Shown one piece after another: positions 21,489 through 33,077 of a DNA stretch of 64,000 nucleotides. The position numbers were made by a program, and so were the translations under genes. The notes beneath the pieces are model-generated. The model was given only the letters and a program-made list of their open reading frames with translations, did not search any database and was not told the DNA's origin. The stretch is from Notolepis coatsorum (Eukaryota > Chordata > Actinopteri > Aulopiformes > Paralepididae). Location: the NCBI GenBank assembly GCA_963971535.1, contig OZ020588.1, positions 125,558,846 through 125,622,845 on the forward strand. Direction: 5' to 3'. How positions within the stretch are numbered: the first letter of the stretch is position 1; each line of letters opens with the position of its first letter.

Positions 21489-22719
21489 TTTCAATCCGGA
21501 TTCCGCACCAAACACAGCACCGAAACTGCTCTTCTAAAGGTCACCAACGACATACTCCTCTCTGCCGACTCTGGTTCCCTCTCCATCCTCATTCTCCTAG
21601 ACCTCAGCACTGCTTTTGACACCATCAGTCACCCCATCCTCATCACTCGTCTCCAGTCCTCCGTTGGCATCTCCAGAATCCCCCTCACCTTGCTCCAATC
21701 ATACCTCTCACACAGGCACCAATTCATCTCTATCAACAACTGCAAATCCCCCACTGCCCCCATCACTCATGGTGTCCCCCAAGGCTCAGTACTTGGTCCC
21801 CTGCTCTTCATCCTCTACATCCTTCCACTTGGTCTGATTCTCCGCCAACATGGCCTGCGTTTTCACTGTTATGCAGACGACACTCAGCTCTACCTCTCCA
21901 CCAAGACTATCACTCCAGCCACTCTCTCCACCCTCAGCACCTGCCTCACAGACATCAAAACATGGATGCAAAATAACTTTCTTAAACTAAACTGCAATAA
22001 ATCAGAAATCATCATTATCGGTCCAAAATCCCTCACCAGCCACACCCAGGATTTCACCCTAAATATTGATGGTACGTACCATTGTCACCCCCTCCACTCA
22101 CGTCCGTAACCTTGGCATCATCCTGGACTCCACCCTTTCTTTCCTCCGCCATGTGAACCACATAACCAAATCGGCCTTCTACCACCTCCGGAACATTGCT
22201 CGTCTCCGCCCCTCCCTATCACTCTCCGCTGCTGAAACACTGGTTCATGCATTCATATCATCAAGACTAGATTACTGCAACAGCATCCTCTACGGCTCAC
22301 CAAACACTATCCTCAATAAACTCCAATATGTCCAAAACTCTGCTGCCCGCATGCTCACCTCCACCCGTCGCTCTGATCACATCACCCCTGTCCTCCACAA
22401 CCTCCACTGGCTTCCAATCAAATACAGGATACATTTTAAAATACTACTCATCACATTTAAAGCCCTCAACAACCTTGCCCCTCCCTACCTGTCCGACCTC
22501 CTCCACCGTCACACGCCCACCCGTCGCCTTAGGTCTGCAGATGCCAACCTCCTGACACCTCCCACGACCAGGCTCCGGACCTGGGGCGACAAGGCCTTTG
22601 CTGCTGCTGCCCCCTCCCTCTGGAATGCCCTCCCCAGCCATATCCGTGATGCAAACACCCTGACATCTTTTAAATCAGCCCTCAAAACTCACCTTTTCAA
22701 TCTTGCTTTTGACCTCTAA
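21489..22719 (+). pseudogene. reverse transcriptase of the LINE at 21.5 kb, one frameshift
   Basis: About 410 residues covering RT motifs A to E and the C-terminal domain. The only visible defect apart from the truncation is a frameshift near 22075, within the codons after NIDG. The YADD motif is intact, unlike the relatives at 60.1 kb (YADN) and 63.0 kb (YAND). Confidence 0.9.
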
Positions 22720-22720
22720 T
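21489..22720 (+). mobile_element. L2/CR1-like LINE, 5'-truncated
   Basis: Starts abruptly at the codons FQSGFRTKHSTETALLK. RT motifs follow in order: [37 protein letters not shown] with both catalytic Asp intact, and WMQNNFLKLNCNKSE. One frame runs from 21489 to about 22075, where a small slip moves it to a second frame. The second frame runs to the stop at 22718 through HVRNLGIILDSTLSF, the HITPVLHNLHWLPIKYRIHFK block and WNALPSHIRD. It lies just beside the hAT remnant. A weak duplication (CATAACTGCATT against CATACTGCATT near 22788) may mark its ends. Confidence 0.92.
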
Positions 22721-22739
22721 TCTGTCAGTGTTATTTTAT

Positions 22740-23186
22740 TTTTGTCATGTATTATTTTTGTTCTGTTTTTTTGTTTTGCCAAGGAGTCATACTGCATTCA
22801 ATCAGCGCAATCAGCCATCAACACACCTGCCGTTGATGAGGGACATGTGCTACAAGAACCAGACCAGACCAGAACCAGAACCAGACTTTCAACACGTTGC
22901 CAGAACATAAATTAGAATTAGGTACAAGTCGCTGAGAGAATTGCTAGCTCCTTTTTCCCACGTTTTTCCCGAGAAAACTGTCTGACCTCGTTTTTGTCTT
23001 CCCTCCCAGGATTCCACGGATGCTCCCTTGTGTTACACCACCCTGACTCTGCCTCCCCTCACTCCCGCAGTCAGACCCCCCGGTTATCACCTCTCGCTTG
23101 CCCCTTCATTTAATTAGGTGCACGCACATCGCTACAACACCCCGCTTAGCCATTCACTTTACAACACCCATTAAGTAAAACCGGGT
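22740..23186. other. unassigned
   Basis: The start may still be LINE 3' region (T-rich). The rest is unremarkable. Confidence 0.4.
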
Positions 23187-23435
23187 CAGCCCTATGTTCC
23201 CACAGCCATATGTTCCCACAGTTCTAAGATTTTTCTCAAAATGAGGCCCTATGTTCCCACAGCCCAATGGTCCCACAGCCCTATGTTCCCGGATGAACCC
23301 TCTACTACAAGAGGACAATTGGATAATGGGTTGGGTGTAATTGATTGGCTACCAAATTAAGAGAGGGGGATCAAATCGGATACAAATTCATGAAAAAACG
23401 AAATGTAGAAACATAGGGCTGTGGGAACATATAGG
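23187..23435. mobile_element. MITE-like inverted repeat with ATGTTCCCACAG units
   Basis: CCTATGTTCCCACAGC or close variants occur four times in direct orientation at 23187-23290 and once inverted at 23410-23435. The outermost copies form a 24-bp inverted repeat around about 200 bases. No target duplication was identified. Confidence 0.65.
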
Positions 23436-23981
23436 CATTCATTTTGCATACTCATAGGTTAGATACACACTCCACAAACATTCCGTATTTGCCGTATCGT
23501 TCAGCGCACCAATGCTGGCCCTAAAAAAGATTTTAGAACCACATGTTTATAGACTAATGCAGTTCCTTTTTTTTGGTTAGCTAGCTATCCAAAAGAGAGT
23601 CTGTGATATCTACTGGTGTGATCTGACATTAATCACAGGGCTTTGGCGTGACCTAAACCAAGACTGTGATTGCCTCATGTCGGTTTTCCATTTCTCCCCA
23701 CATGACAGATTGAGAATAACGTTAATGCATTAATATTAGCAAGCAGGTTGTTCACTATATGTCATTCTCTCTACAAACATCTCATTAACAAGCTTGGAAG
23801 CAGTGGCGGACTGGGACCATAATTCTTACCGGGAATTTGACTTTGTCGGGTTATAATACGAAAGTGTCCTTTATATAGAAGTTTACCGGTGCACGTTACA
23901 TTACATTTCTCTACTTCACTGGCGCTCTCTGTGATCTAGTCGATTCATTACTAGTATCACTCACTATCTGCGCTGCTGCTG

Positions 23982-24287
23982 TCAGTTCCACATAATGACA
24001 CGCTCCTTATACATCTCCGCGGCTTCAATTTCAGCATCCAAATCATCTGTCAGAGTTAGCTGTTCTATTTCAGGGTCAGGTTCCAACAAACTGTCTTCTT
24101 TAGCTCCCAGTACATCCAATAAAGTGCTCAAGTGATCGACATTCGGAGTTTCCTTCTCAATTTCAATGTCCATCTGATTCAAAACATGTGTAGTAACACC
24201 TCTAATTGCGCCCTGCTTTCGTCTCATTCTTTCAATTTCAGTCCGACCGATGTTCGTTTTCACCCATTCTAGAGCTATCCAAAACAC
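23982..24287 (-). pseudogene. BEL/Pao-like gag N-terminal fragment
   Basis: A 101-residue minus-strand frame. It begins near a basic block (ERMRRKQGAIRGVTT), then shows a helical region of two E/L/D-rich repeats (LSTLLDVLGAKEDSLLE and DDLDAEIEAAEMYKERV). This pattern, a short coiled domain ahead of a gag-like region, is what I know from BEL/Pao-type LTR retrotransposons. No protease, RT or LTR is visible nearby, so it is a stray piece. A host coiled-coil exon is the alternative. Confidence 0.5.
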
Positions 24288-24640
24288 TCATATCTCCCGG
24301 GTTTCAGCACAAATACTATTATAATAATGTGACATTTAGGTGCCTCACACTGGGTTGTGAACTTCATATGCTGTCATAAAAAGTCAAATTAGTTATTCTT
24401 TAGGGTATTGCTTAACACATTAAGCCTTGAGATTATAGTGTAATGACTGATTTTTTTTTATATCTAACAGAAAATAACAGTACATTAGCCTATATAAATT
24501 TAAAGCATAAAACAATACACATTTTTCATTAGGCAGAGTATATGGACATACTGCAGAGGGTAACTAAGAGATTTAAAAAGCAGTGAAGAGAGGGGAGATA
24601 GTTAACATCAGCACCAGAGTTTATTGAGGAAACAAGCAGG
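24288..24640. other. unassigned, AT-rich
   Basis: No gene or repeat is recognised. Confidence 0.4.
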
Positions 24641-24689
24641 AAATAAATGAGATGTAGATTAGATGGGTGGATAACATTGAAGCATTCTC

Positions 24690-24802
24690 TGCAGAGAATA
24701 CAGGGAGGAGAGGACAGAGGACACAGAGACAAATACAATACAGGGATGAGAGGATACATAGACAAAGAATACAGGGAGGAGAGGACAGAGGACACAAAGA
24801 CA
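24690..24802 (+). repeat. purine-rich minisatellite
   Basis: GAATACAGGGAGGAGAGGAC followed by AGAGGACACA occurs at 24695 and again at 24769. A variant unit with ATACAGGGATGAGAGGATAC lies between. Confidence 0.8.
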
Positions 24803-24990
24803 ATGGGCCTCATTCATGAAGCGATATAAGAACAGATTTCGTTCTTAACTAGCATTTCCTCTTATTTTGTTCTGGGAGTCAGCAATGTTTTCTTATTGTT
24901 GCTTTTCTCTCATGCAAGACCAAATTCTAAGAGTGGTCGAGAGCATTCTTACCCAGATAAGAAACTCTTACCCAGATGAGAAACATTAAA
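24803..24990. repeat. GGGCCTCATTCATGAA element end
   Basis: The opening words resemble the GGGCCCTCATTTATCAA seen at 63389, which is common at the ends of short fish DNA transposons. The matching other end was not located. Confidence 0.45.
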
Positions 24991-25016
24991 AAAAGCCTAT
25001 ACCATTCCAATAATAT

Positions 25017-25075
25017 CTCATATTTATATAGCGCTTTTCCTAATGCTCAAAGACACTTTACAAAACAAATAATAC
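25017..25075 (-). repeat. L2-type 3' tail
   Basis: On the minus strand it reads GTAAAGTGTCTTTGAGCATT, then AAAAGCGCTATATAAATATG. This is the conserved hairpin and tail of L2-type LINEs and the SINEs that use them. Confidence 0.7.
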
Positions 25076-25635
25076 AATACAATACAGTTTTAGTGGATAC
25101 AATAAAAAAATATATATAAAAAGGTGAGAGAGGAAGGAGTTCATGGATTGAAAGCAAACCATTGGTCAATTGCCCCCAAATACGACTTTATAAACCCAGA
25201 ACTTCTCATTATTATTATAACTTATTGCGTGCGTTCTTCTTCTGAAATGGATTATATATTGCTGTTAGAACAGTTAGATGCCGGCTGCCCAGGCATACAC
25301 ATAGAACGCATATTTACAACATCTCCTCTCCTCTCTTCTCTTCTCTGCTCGTACAAGTTCTGAGCACATTCTGTGTTTTAGCCACAGGGACCTTTCAGAG
25401 AGAGATGACAGGTGACAGATCCAGTATTTCCCGACCTACTGCGCGATTGGTTCTTGACAAGCGTCGTCAAGTCGTTCAGTATTGACATAGCCTACTATGC
25501 TGGAACGATTTATTTCGCACTATACAGTATGCGGTAGGCCTATACGTATAAGTACAAGTATAAGTCTTTATTTGTCATGAGATTAACACACACACACATG
25601 CGATGAGCGACCCACAGGAGCACACACACATGCAC
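25076..25635. other. unassigned
   Basis: No gene is seen. TAAGTACAAGTATAAGTC and a short CA run occur near 25550-25600. Confidence 0.4.
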
Positions 25636-25888
25636 TGATTTGATTTGATTTTATTGATTTTATTTTATTGATGGATTAAAAACACACAACAAGGATCCAA
25701 AGGATAACATGAGAAAGAGTAAAACCCTTATTTCCGTCATGGTCCCAGGGCTGTTAGGCCACAACAAAAAAACACGACAATAACACAACACTCATACATT
25801 TAAAACATTATAAGACTAACCTATCGCTAAAATTGTATACCCCACAATAACTAAAAACTGATTGGAAACCCATTCCAACTATAGGGGG

Positions 25889-26150
25889 CTATTCTTCTAT
25901 TCTGTCCATGAGCCACTTCCTGACGCTTCTCTTGAAGCTGTGGAGGCTCAAGCTCTGCTTGATGGGGATAGGCAGCTTGTTCCAATCCTGGGCTCCAGAG
26001 AAAGTAAGGGAGCATTGGCCCAGTTTGGATCGGAAAGAAGCAGGCTTCAGGTTTGCTATGCTTGCTCTAGTTCTGTGGTTGTGGGATTCGTTGACCGGGG
26101 TGAAGTAGTTTTGGAGGTATCTAGGGGACCTTTGGTTTATAATATTGTGT
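25889..26150 (-). pseudogene. LINE-D RT C-terminus
   Basis: Resumes with HNIINQRSPRYLQNYFTP, the NHRTRASIANL block and WNKLPIPIKQSLSLHSFK, which are the expected last 85 residues of this LINE type. The in-frame Met at 26164 lies in the insert and is not a real start. Confidence 0.9.
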
Positions 26151-26462
26151 CTTTGCTCAGGCATTTCACTGATAGATATCTGCTACCACCTAGTGGCAAG
26201 AGGAAACATCAGGGATATCCTGACACAACTTGTATTTATTCTTACCCTGCCTACTCTTTTACACTGCCTATCAAATTCATGTGTCGGTTATTGCACTTTT
26301 TACTTCTTACTGATGACTATTTTTAAACTGAATCATTTTAAACTATTCTTATTATTTGCTATGCTCGCTCATGCCTGTATTTTTTATGTCCGTCGGTTAT
26401 TGCACTTTTTAATTACTGAATAGAGAGCCTATTAGGATGCTAGATCCTAATGTGAAACACTA

Positions 26463-26722
26463 TGCTTATGGCAGATCAATCAGCATGGATTGTCTGTAAA
26501 CTTTAATACATGGCAGTTTGGTTTGTTAGAACAGACTGTAATCTTATGCTTATGGCAGATCAATCAGCACGGATTGTCTGTAAACTTTAATACATGGCAG
26601 TTTGGTTTGTTAGAACAGACTGTAATCTTCACTTGCTTATGGCAGATCAATCAGCATGGATTGTCTGTAAACTTTCACTAGCTTATGGCAGATCAATCAG
26701 CATGGATTGTCTGTAAACTTTA
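26463..26722 (+). repeat. minisatellite, four GCAGATCAATCAGCA units
   Basis: Four copies of GCTTATGGCAGATCAATCAG, then GGATTGTCTGTAAACTTT. Two carry an extra 43 bases (ACATGGCAGTTTGG, TTAGAACAGACTGTAATC). Confidence 0.93.
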
Positions 26723-26737
26723 TGCATTGTTGTCACT

Positions 26738-27185
26738 TGCATTGTAGAACCAGGTTAACTGTGTCCTGGCTGTAGCATTGTAGAACCAGGTTAACTGTGT
26801 CCTGGCTGTAGCATTGTAGAACCAGGTTAACTGTGTCCTGGCTGTAGCATTGTAGTAGAACCAGGTTAACTGTGTCCTGGCTGTAGTAGAACCAGGTTAA
26901 CTGTGTCCTGGCTGTAGCATTGTAGAACCAGGTTAACTGTGTCCTGGCTGTAGCATTGTAGAACCAGGTTAACTGTGTCCTGGCTGTAGTAGCATTGTAG
27001 AACCAGGTTAACTGTGTCCTGGCTGTAGCATTGCTGTAGCATTGTAGTAGAACCAGGTTAACTGTGTCCTGGCTGTAGTAGAACCAGGTTAACTGTGTCC
27101 TGGCTGTAGCATTGTAGAACCAGGTTAACTGTGTCCTGGCTGTAGCATTGTAGAACCAGGTTAACTGTGTCCTGGCTGTAGTAGC
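26738..27185 (+). repeat. 36-bp minisatellite, about 12 copies
   Basis: Unit: GCATTGTAGAACCAGG plus TTAACTGTGTCCTGGCTGTA. Variants gain GTA (GTAGTAGAACC) or lose GCATT. Copies are near identical, so the array is young or homogenised. On the minus strand the repeat is open and gives a Q-D-T-V-N-L-V pattern, which I regard as chance. Confidence 0.97.
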
Positions 27186-27499
27186 CATATCTTACTATGC
27201 TCGCTCATGCCTGTATTTTTTATGTCCGTTCTATTTTATAATTTTATTTTTATTTTTATTTTTTTTATTTTACTATTTTTAAACTGAATCATTTTAAACT
27301 ACTTTTACTATTTGTGTTACTGAAAACTGTAAGCGGAGAGCCTATTGGGATGCTAGATCCTAATGTGAAACACTGTGATTCTACCTGTATCTTTTTATGC
27401 TCGCTTATGCCTGTATTTTTTACTGTTGTGAAGCACTTTGAACTGCAACCTCTGTATGAAAAGTGCTATACAAATAAAGTTATTATTATTATTACTATG

Positions 27500-27834
27500 T
27501 TCAGTCTGAGCTGGGTAACTCTGGCCTCTATAGGAAGCCAGTTTAGCTCCTGGAAGTGACTCCTCCCTATGTGGGTGCGAGGGCCAAGACCCATTACCAC
27601 CCTTACTAGCTTATTTTGGGAAACCTGAAGCTTCTTTTTTATGTTCACTGTCAGGCCCTCGAACCACGATACGCTACCATAGTCAAAGTGGCAGAGTACT
27701 AGGCTATTTGCTAATAGCCTGAGGCTATCTCTGCCAAGGAGGTTGGCTTTCCTAGCTAGGTACCTGGTGCGGGCGTTGACTTTGCCCAGTACTTGGGAGG
27801 CCATAGCCTCCCCATCTAGGCTCCCGTCTATCAT
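27500..27834 (-). pseudogene. LINE-D RT thumb segment
   Basis: Continues in a second frame with KVNARTRYLARKANLLG, LQVSQNKLVRVVMGLGPRTH and ELNWLPIEARVTQLRLN, matching the same stretch of LINE-A. It stops at the boundary of the insert. The Ile-rich end of the open frame is only the (ATT)n tail of the insert. Confidence 0.9.
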
Positions 27835-28660
27835 ACAGCCTAGATACTTCGCTTTTTTTTTGCTGTTTTAGGGTTACAGCTCCTAGCTGGATATTAAACT
27901 CCCGTGCTTTCCTGAGCTTGGGCTTGGAGGCTAATAGTACTGCCTCTGTTTTACCTAGGTGAAGAGAAAGCCTGTTGTCCGAAAGCCACCTGCTGACCCC
28001 TGCAAGTTCTTCACCTAGCATCTGTTCTAGTGTATTCTGATCCTTGTGTGAGACTAGCAGGGCTGAGTCATCTGCAAATAAAAACAAGTTACATGAGCAT
28101 GCTGCTGACATGTCATTTATGTACAGTAAAAAAAGGAGAGGTCCTAGCACGCTTCCTTGTGGGACCCCACATACAATGGGCTTGGCCTCTGACATAGTGC
28201 CACTGACCTCAACCCGATGCACCCTATCAGCAAGGTAGGAAGAGAACCATCTGACCACTGTCTCAGACATACCCAAGGCCTTAAGCTTGGAGAGCAGTAT
28301 GTCATGGTTCACTGTGTCGAAAGCCTTCTGTAGGTCTAGAAGAACTAGCCCACACAGCTTACCTGAATCTATCTCCCTCCTGATACTGTCTGTAAGATAA
28401 AGAAGACATGTTTCAGTAGAGTAAGACTTCCTAAAGCCGGATTGGAGGTCGTACAGGAGGTCATGGCTGCTTGCATATTCCTGGACTTGTTCATGGACTA
28501 TCTTCTCTAGGACTTTGGATAACACACTTAAAATTGAGACTGGTCTATAATTGCTGGGGTCAGATTTGCTCCCTTTTTTATATATAGGGATGACTTTGGC
28601 ATTCTTGAAGTCGGTGGGTACCTTGCCTAGGTCCAGGGAGAGGTTAATAATATGGGCTAT
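27752..28660 (-). pseudogene. LINE-D reverse transcriptase, fingers and palm
   Basis: Open from about 28660 (KVPTDFKNAKVIPIYKKGS, NYRPVSILSVLSKVLEKI) through motif A and FADD to IQLGAVTLKQQKK. There a run of nine A (T on the plus strand, about 27855) shifts the frame. Both catalytic Asp of FADD are present. The correct downstream frame resumes with CMIDGSLDGEAMASQV. Confidence 0.92.
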
Positions 28661-28821
28661 ACAGTACTGCGTGTGTGTGTGTGCTCACGCGCGCTGCGGC
28701 AGATGCACCATGAGCTGTATTATATATGATGACAATACATTAATCTCATTTTGATCGGTCGCAAAGCGCTTCCGCATATCGGCCACCATTTTTCACACGG
28801 CTGCATCATCAGTTGCGTTCT

Positions 28822-28953
28822 TTTTTTTTTATATTAATTTTTTGGTGTTTTATCGCTTTATTTCTACTGGGCAGTCCAGTAGATAGAGATAGAGGAGGAA
28901 TGGTCGGCCGTGTCGCGGCTGAGCGCGCTATGTGGTTCGCCACTGGGGCGCCC
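28822..28953 (-). mobile_element. tRNA-headed SINE (family F2)
   Basis: Bracketed by a perfect 15-bp duplication, CATCAGTTGCGTTCT (28807-28821 and 28954-28968). The minus strand starts GGGGCGCCCCAGTGGCGAAC. It continues through a shortened head and ends CTACTGGACTGCCCAGTAGA, then an A-rich tail. It matches the longer copy at 56621-56817. Confidence 0.95.
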
Positions 28954-28968
28954 CATCAGTTGCGTTCT

Positions 28969-30476
28969 AATGAGCTGGACAGGTGTGTCTAACTATTGAC
29001 TTTTTGCGATTTCATTTGCACACTGCCCTATTGGCTGCCTTATAAGGAGCTTTGGAGGCATGGTTTGTATGTAAATTACCTGGACGGGGACGTGCGTTCA
29101 CGTTACAGAATGGTGACATTCCTCAACGCCGGCATCCCAGCTGTGATCGTTTGAGCCACTTAAGACATCTTCCCCACGCATTGGGGAATCAGAGTGAACT
29201 TGTCGTCGATTCTGTCTCAGTCGGTTCCAAGATGGTTGCCTTAAGAGAAGTCTTTGAAAAATATTGGAGAATGAGACCCAATGTGAAGAGGAGACAGGTT
29301 GGATGATAAGACAGTAAATGTAGGGAGAAGACAAAGTCAGATATAGACAAATCAAAAGGTGCTCAAACTACAATGCATCAACTGTTTCTTAAAATGTTTA
29401 ACAATTTCATAAGCAGGATCAACTTAATCAAGATACGTTTATTGTACATTGTATATTTAGTGTGTTTGTGTGAGAGAGAGAGAAATGCAACTGTTTCCCT
29501 CTTTACCTTTCTACAACTACTTTTATTTTGTCTATCTCTCTAAAATCTGTATTTACATAGGAAACCAACCTCAGTTGTCCAAGCCTAGATACATGACCTA
29601 CATACACAGACTGTATGGCTATTTCTCCATTAAACCAGCAACGAGATCACAACTGGACAAGACATGGTTAAAATAATTTTCTCTGTTTGTGTAAATGCGG
29701 CCGTGGAGGCACGGCACGTCAGTGTGTGTGCATCAAGGATATAGAGGCACCGCTGCAGTGGATTCGACATTGATATGGGGTCAGTTTGCTTGCTCACGTC
29801 ATGCCAATAATTGCTTTACCAGGCAACACTGACCTTACGGAATGTGAACGGTTTGCGCCTTGATACAACTCCAGTCACGTGACTCTTTCATCAAGTTGAT
29901 TAAGATTGAAGTCAAGAAGAAGATGAAGAGGAACCTTGGATCACCCCCTCTACACACCCCGGTATGCTTCCACGCATACTCATGAATTCTTTATGTGTCT
30001 ATAGGGGTTCTTAGCGTTGGGCAGTACTGGCTTCAGCTAGCATGATAATTGGCAAATATGAGATGATGATGATGTGAACAAATAAACAGAATGTCCTTGA
30101 ATGTATCAAACTGCACCACAGCTGATGTCTGCCGACACGTGGCTGCCCCCCCATGCAGCAGTGACACCATTATGTTGCATCTCCTATTGATGAGCAGGTG
30201 CCACGTTACAGAGTGAAGTCTCTCTTTCCCATCCATAGCTGAGAGGGACTGAACAACCCACGAAGAGCCACTTTTCAATCATAATTACGCAATTTATTTC
30301 CGCTATTTCATCTTAATTGCACATTTGACCAAATCAATTATGTTTGAACCATGATGTAATGTTTAAGTACATTAAACAGCACAGCGGGTGGAGTGTGAAA
30401 GAGCTCAGCATGTTTCAATACTGGTTGGTTTTTATGTGGTACCATCTTTGGCATAGGTTTAATTAGTTATATAAGA
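28969..30476. other. unassigned
   Basis: About 1.5 kb without a recognised gene or element. There are short open frames only, and a GA run at 29472. Confidence 0.4.
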
Positions 30477-30486
30477 CAGTGCTACT

Positions 30487-32713
30487 TTTTTTTTTTTTAT
30501 TATTATTGCAAAACAAAAATTATTAAAAGTCAGTACTCAACACACAATGCATAATGAAACTAACAATCAAGGTGGCTAAAATGACATGCAAGTACAGAAA
30601 CAGGAAACAAAAAAAAGTCTATAATAATATTTTACCGTATACAGTGTATATCCAACGAAATTACCAATTATACAAATGCCTTATACAGGATATACCCCTA
30701 ATACCTATTTTCTAAAACCCTACACACATATGCTCCAGCTCGAACCCCCCCCTCCCGGACCCCTCCTTGGATAGTACCTCCATTATCCCTCACTCCTAAC
30801 CAGACACTACCATTATAAGCTAGCTTTTATTCTCTCCACCACTTCTAACCACATTGACATTTTGGATTCGTTGAGACCGAGAATTCTTGCTGTAGATATT
30901 TCTTGATAAATCACATCGAGATATGTAAGAAACCAAACCTTCCGGCAAATTTTTTCCGGTTGAAACCAGCGTGATGCGATCAGTTTTTTAGCTACTGTGA
31001 TACCCGATAAAACCAATCTCTTTAGCTGTGGATTTACTGCAAACTCAAAAACATCATTCAATAGTAATACAGAGGGGTGTACTGGTATATTCCAAGATAC
31101 GAGTTTTGATAATTGATGGGTCACATCTTTCCAGAATGCCTTAACTGGTGGGCAGTCCCAATACATGTGCATAAATGTCCCTTTGTCTCCATTTGTACAT
31201 TGGGAGCATTTTGAGTCTTGTTTAAGGCCCATTCTGTTCAGTCTTATAGGAGTCAAGTATGTCCTGTGAATATAGTTAAGATTGATTTGTTGATGGTCCG
31301 GGTTCCTTGATGTAAGACGGACATTTGCCCATGCTTCTTGCCAATCAAAGTCACTTTCCAGGTCTGGTATATCCCTCCTCCAGACAGAGTCTAGTTGGAG
31401 GGTTTCATACGAGGACGTTAGTAATTGATAATAAAAACCTGATACAAAACCTCTCGATGTTTCTCTTTCATAGAAGAATTTGTGGTATCTGTGGTGTTCA
31501 ACTGGTATGTCTAATGGAACACCGTGAGACCTCAAACATAGGCGTAACTGTATGTAAAAAAGCCATGTGGACTCGGTGAGGTTAAACTTTGTGCATATTT
31601 CTCCATAACTACAAAAACCCTGGTTATTAAAAATATCCCCTAATGAGTGTATGCCTTGCTCTTCCCATATAGGGAATCTTATAGGACGTTTTTCAATTAA
31701 GAGTGCATTGTTATTGAATAAGGGAGTGTGATTATGCCATTTTTGTGGGTTAGGATATTTTTTTTGTGTTTCACGCCATATCCGGATTGCATGGGTAATT
31801 ATGGGGCCAAATTTCCGCTCACAGTGCTTGATTGGTAGTTTAGTGTGTGCTATGTCCTTCAGTCTATGTGGGGCTACTATGTTTTCTTCCAATTTTCTCC
31901 AGGATACCAATGCCTGGGGATTAAACCATATTGTCAATGGTCTTAATGTGTATGTCTTAAAATATTGGAAACAATCGGGAACTGCCATGCCACCGTCTGC
32001 TTTATTTCTCTGTGCGGTGGATCTTTTTATGCGAGGTGGTTTGTTATTCCAAATAAATTTGTATGTGGAGGAGTGTAATCTTTTCCAGTAACCCTCTGGA
32101 GGGGGTAACGGTAGCATTGAACTGATGAAGTTGATTCTTGGTAGTACATCCATCTTAACTATTGATACCCTTGCCTGTACTGAGTTTTTAAGTTTTGCCC
32201 ACCTGTCCAGGTCGTCTTTGATTTTGTTCTGTATTTTTGTGTAATTGTGCTTCACCGTTTGTCTTATGGTGGGAAATATTTCCACACCCAAGCATCTAAA
32301 ATGTTTTACCATGGGTATCTCACCTGGGAGGGTTGTATCTTTTTTTGCTTGGGTGTTAAGTGGAAGGAAAGCCGACTTCGGCCAATTTATTTTAAATCCC
32401 GATAAATCACCAAAGTTCTCTATCAACTTGAGTAGATGAGGCAATGTGGTGTTGGGGCTTTGCATGAACAATATTACGTCGTCCGCATATAAACTAATTT
32501 TATGTTGTGTGCCCTTGATTACGATTGGTTCTATGGATTGGGATTGTCTTATATATTGTGCTAAAGGCTCTAATGATAGATCGAATAGTCCGGGACTAAG
32601 AGGGCAACCCTGTCTGGCTGAGCGTGATACCGGAAAGATTTTGGAGATGAATGTACCTGTTGTAATCATGGCCGATGGGTCTTTGTATAATACTTTAATC
32701 ATATCATAATCAT
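30487..32713 (-). mobile_element. L1 element 1, 5'-truncated
   Basis: Minus-strand L1. The poly-A tail appears as a T-run at 30487-30500, and the 5' truncation is at 32713. CAGTGCTACT brackets it (30477-30486 and 32714-32723). The 2.2-kb copy has an intact C-terminal reading frame of 629 codons, so it is recent. It landed in the left target duplication of L1 element 2. Confidence 0.96.
30813..32702 (-). pseudogene. L1 ORF2 C-terminal two-fifths, frame intact
   Basis: The 629-residue frame begins within the RT (IKVLYKDPSA) and carries RQGCPLSPGLFDLSLEPLA (motif B) and LYADDVILF (D74, D75). It continues with the L1-type GFKINWPKSA block, a long thumb and connection region, and a C-terminal CSQCTNGDKGTFMHMYWDC, the CX2C-H-C knuckle of L1 proteins (about residue 500). 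Full L1 ORF2 is roughly 1250 residues, so the endonuclease and first RT motifs are lost. The first Met is internal to the family protein. No stop or frameshift is seen. Confidence 0.95.
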
Positions 32714-32956
32714 CAGTGCTACTCTTTTATTTATGATCAAATCTTTAAATTTTTCCTTTTTCTTTTACATGAAATATAAAACAACACAAGACACCACACA
32801 ATACAATAATAATAATAGACATGACTTCACAGGACAATAATAACACTAACAATAACAATAATGACAGTAGAATCGCAAAAATAATAAATACAGAACCTAA
32901 ACCTAAAAAATAAAAACAAATTATATTATAAAAGACATTTCCTCTCCCACTCCCGC

Positions 32957-32958
<2 letters not shown>

Positions 32959-32990
<32 letters not shown>
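32959..32990 (+). repeat. poly-C, 32 bases
   Basis: A pure C run within the 3' region of L1 element 2 (a G run in element orientation), which could form a quadruplex on the minus strand. Length is likely uncertain in assembly. Confidence 0.95.
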
Positions 32991-33077
32991 ACCCCAGGAC
33001 CCCCAGACCCCCCAGGACCAACACCCCGATCCCGCTCAGCCGCTATATGGTGGTCTTAACCTTCTCGGCCGCCGCAA

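Larger units (their letters stand above)
26151..27499 (+). mobile_element. L2-tailed insert in LINE-D with internal duplication
   Basis: Plus-strand sequence ending in the L2-type tail GTGAAGCACTTTGAACTGC, then GTGCTATACAAATAAAG and (TTA)n. The 3' region is duplicated. CTATTTTTAAACTGAATCAT, GCTCGCTCATGCCTGTATTT and GATGCTAGATCCTAATGTG occur at 26317-26455 and again at 27195-27372, with two minisatellites between. No coding frame is identified. Edges are approximate. Confidence 0.75.
25636..28662 (-). mobile_element. LINE-D, sister family of LINE-A, split by an insert
   Basis: Minus-strand element whose 3' tail is at 25636 (TGATTT-type units on the plus strand). It is 5'-truncated at about 28662. 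Its protein is collinear with LINE-A and clearly related by eye ([50 protein letters not shown]). It is split between codons TQLRLN (about 27500) and HNIINQRSPRYL (about 26150) by a 1.35-kb insert. An A-run slip near 27852 also breaks the frame. It is non-functional. Confidence 0.9.

Noticed and set aside
26738-27185. CRISPR-like array of 36-bp repeats
   Set aside because: The copies are directly adjacent with no unique spacers, and the setting is a fish LINE. It is a minisatellite.
26733-27188. 151-codon frame with repeated QDTVNLV
   Set aside because: It is the antisense reading of a 36-bp minisatellite, whose length (a multiple of 3) keeps it open by chance.
30813-32702. Host gene with a 629-codon frame
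   Set aside because: L1 RT motifs, a poly-A tail and a target duplication show a 5'-truncated L1.
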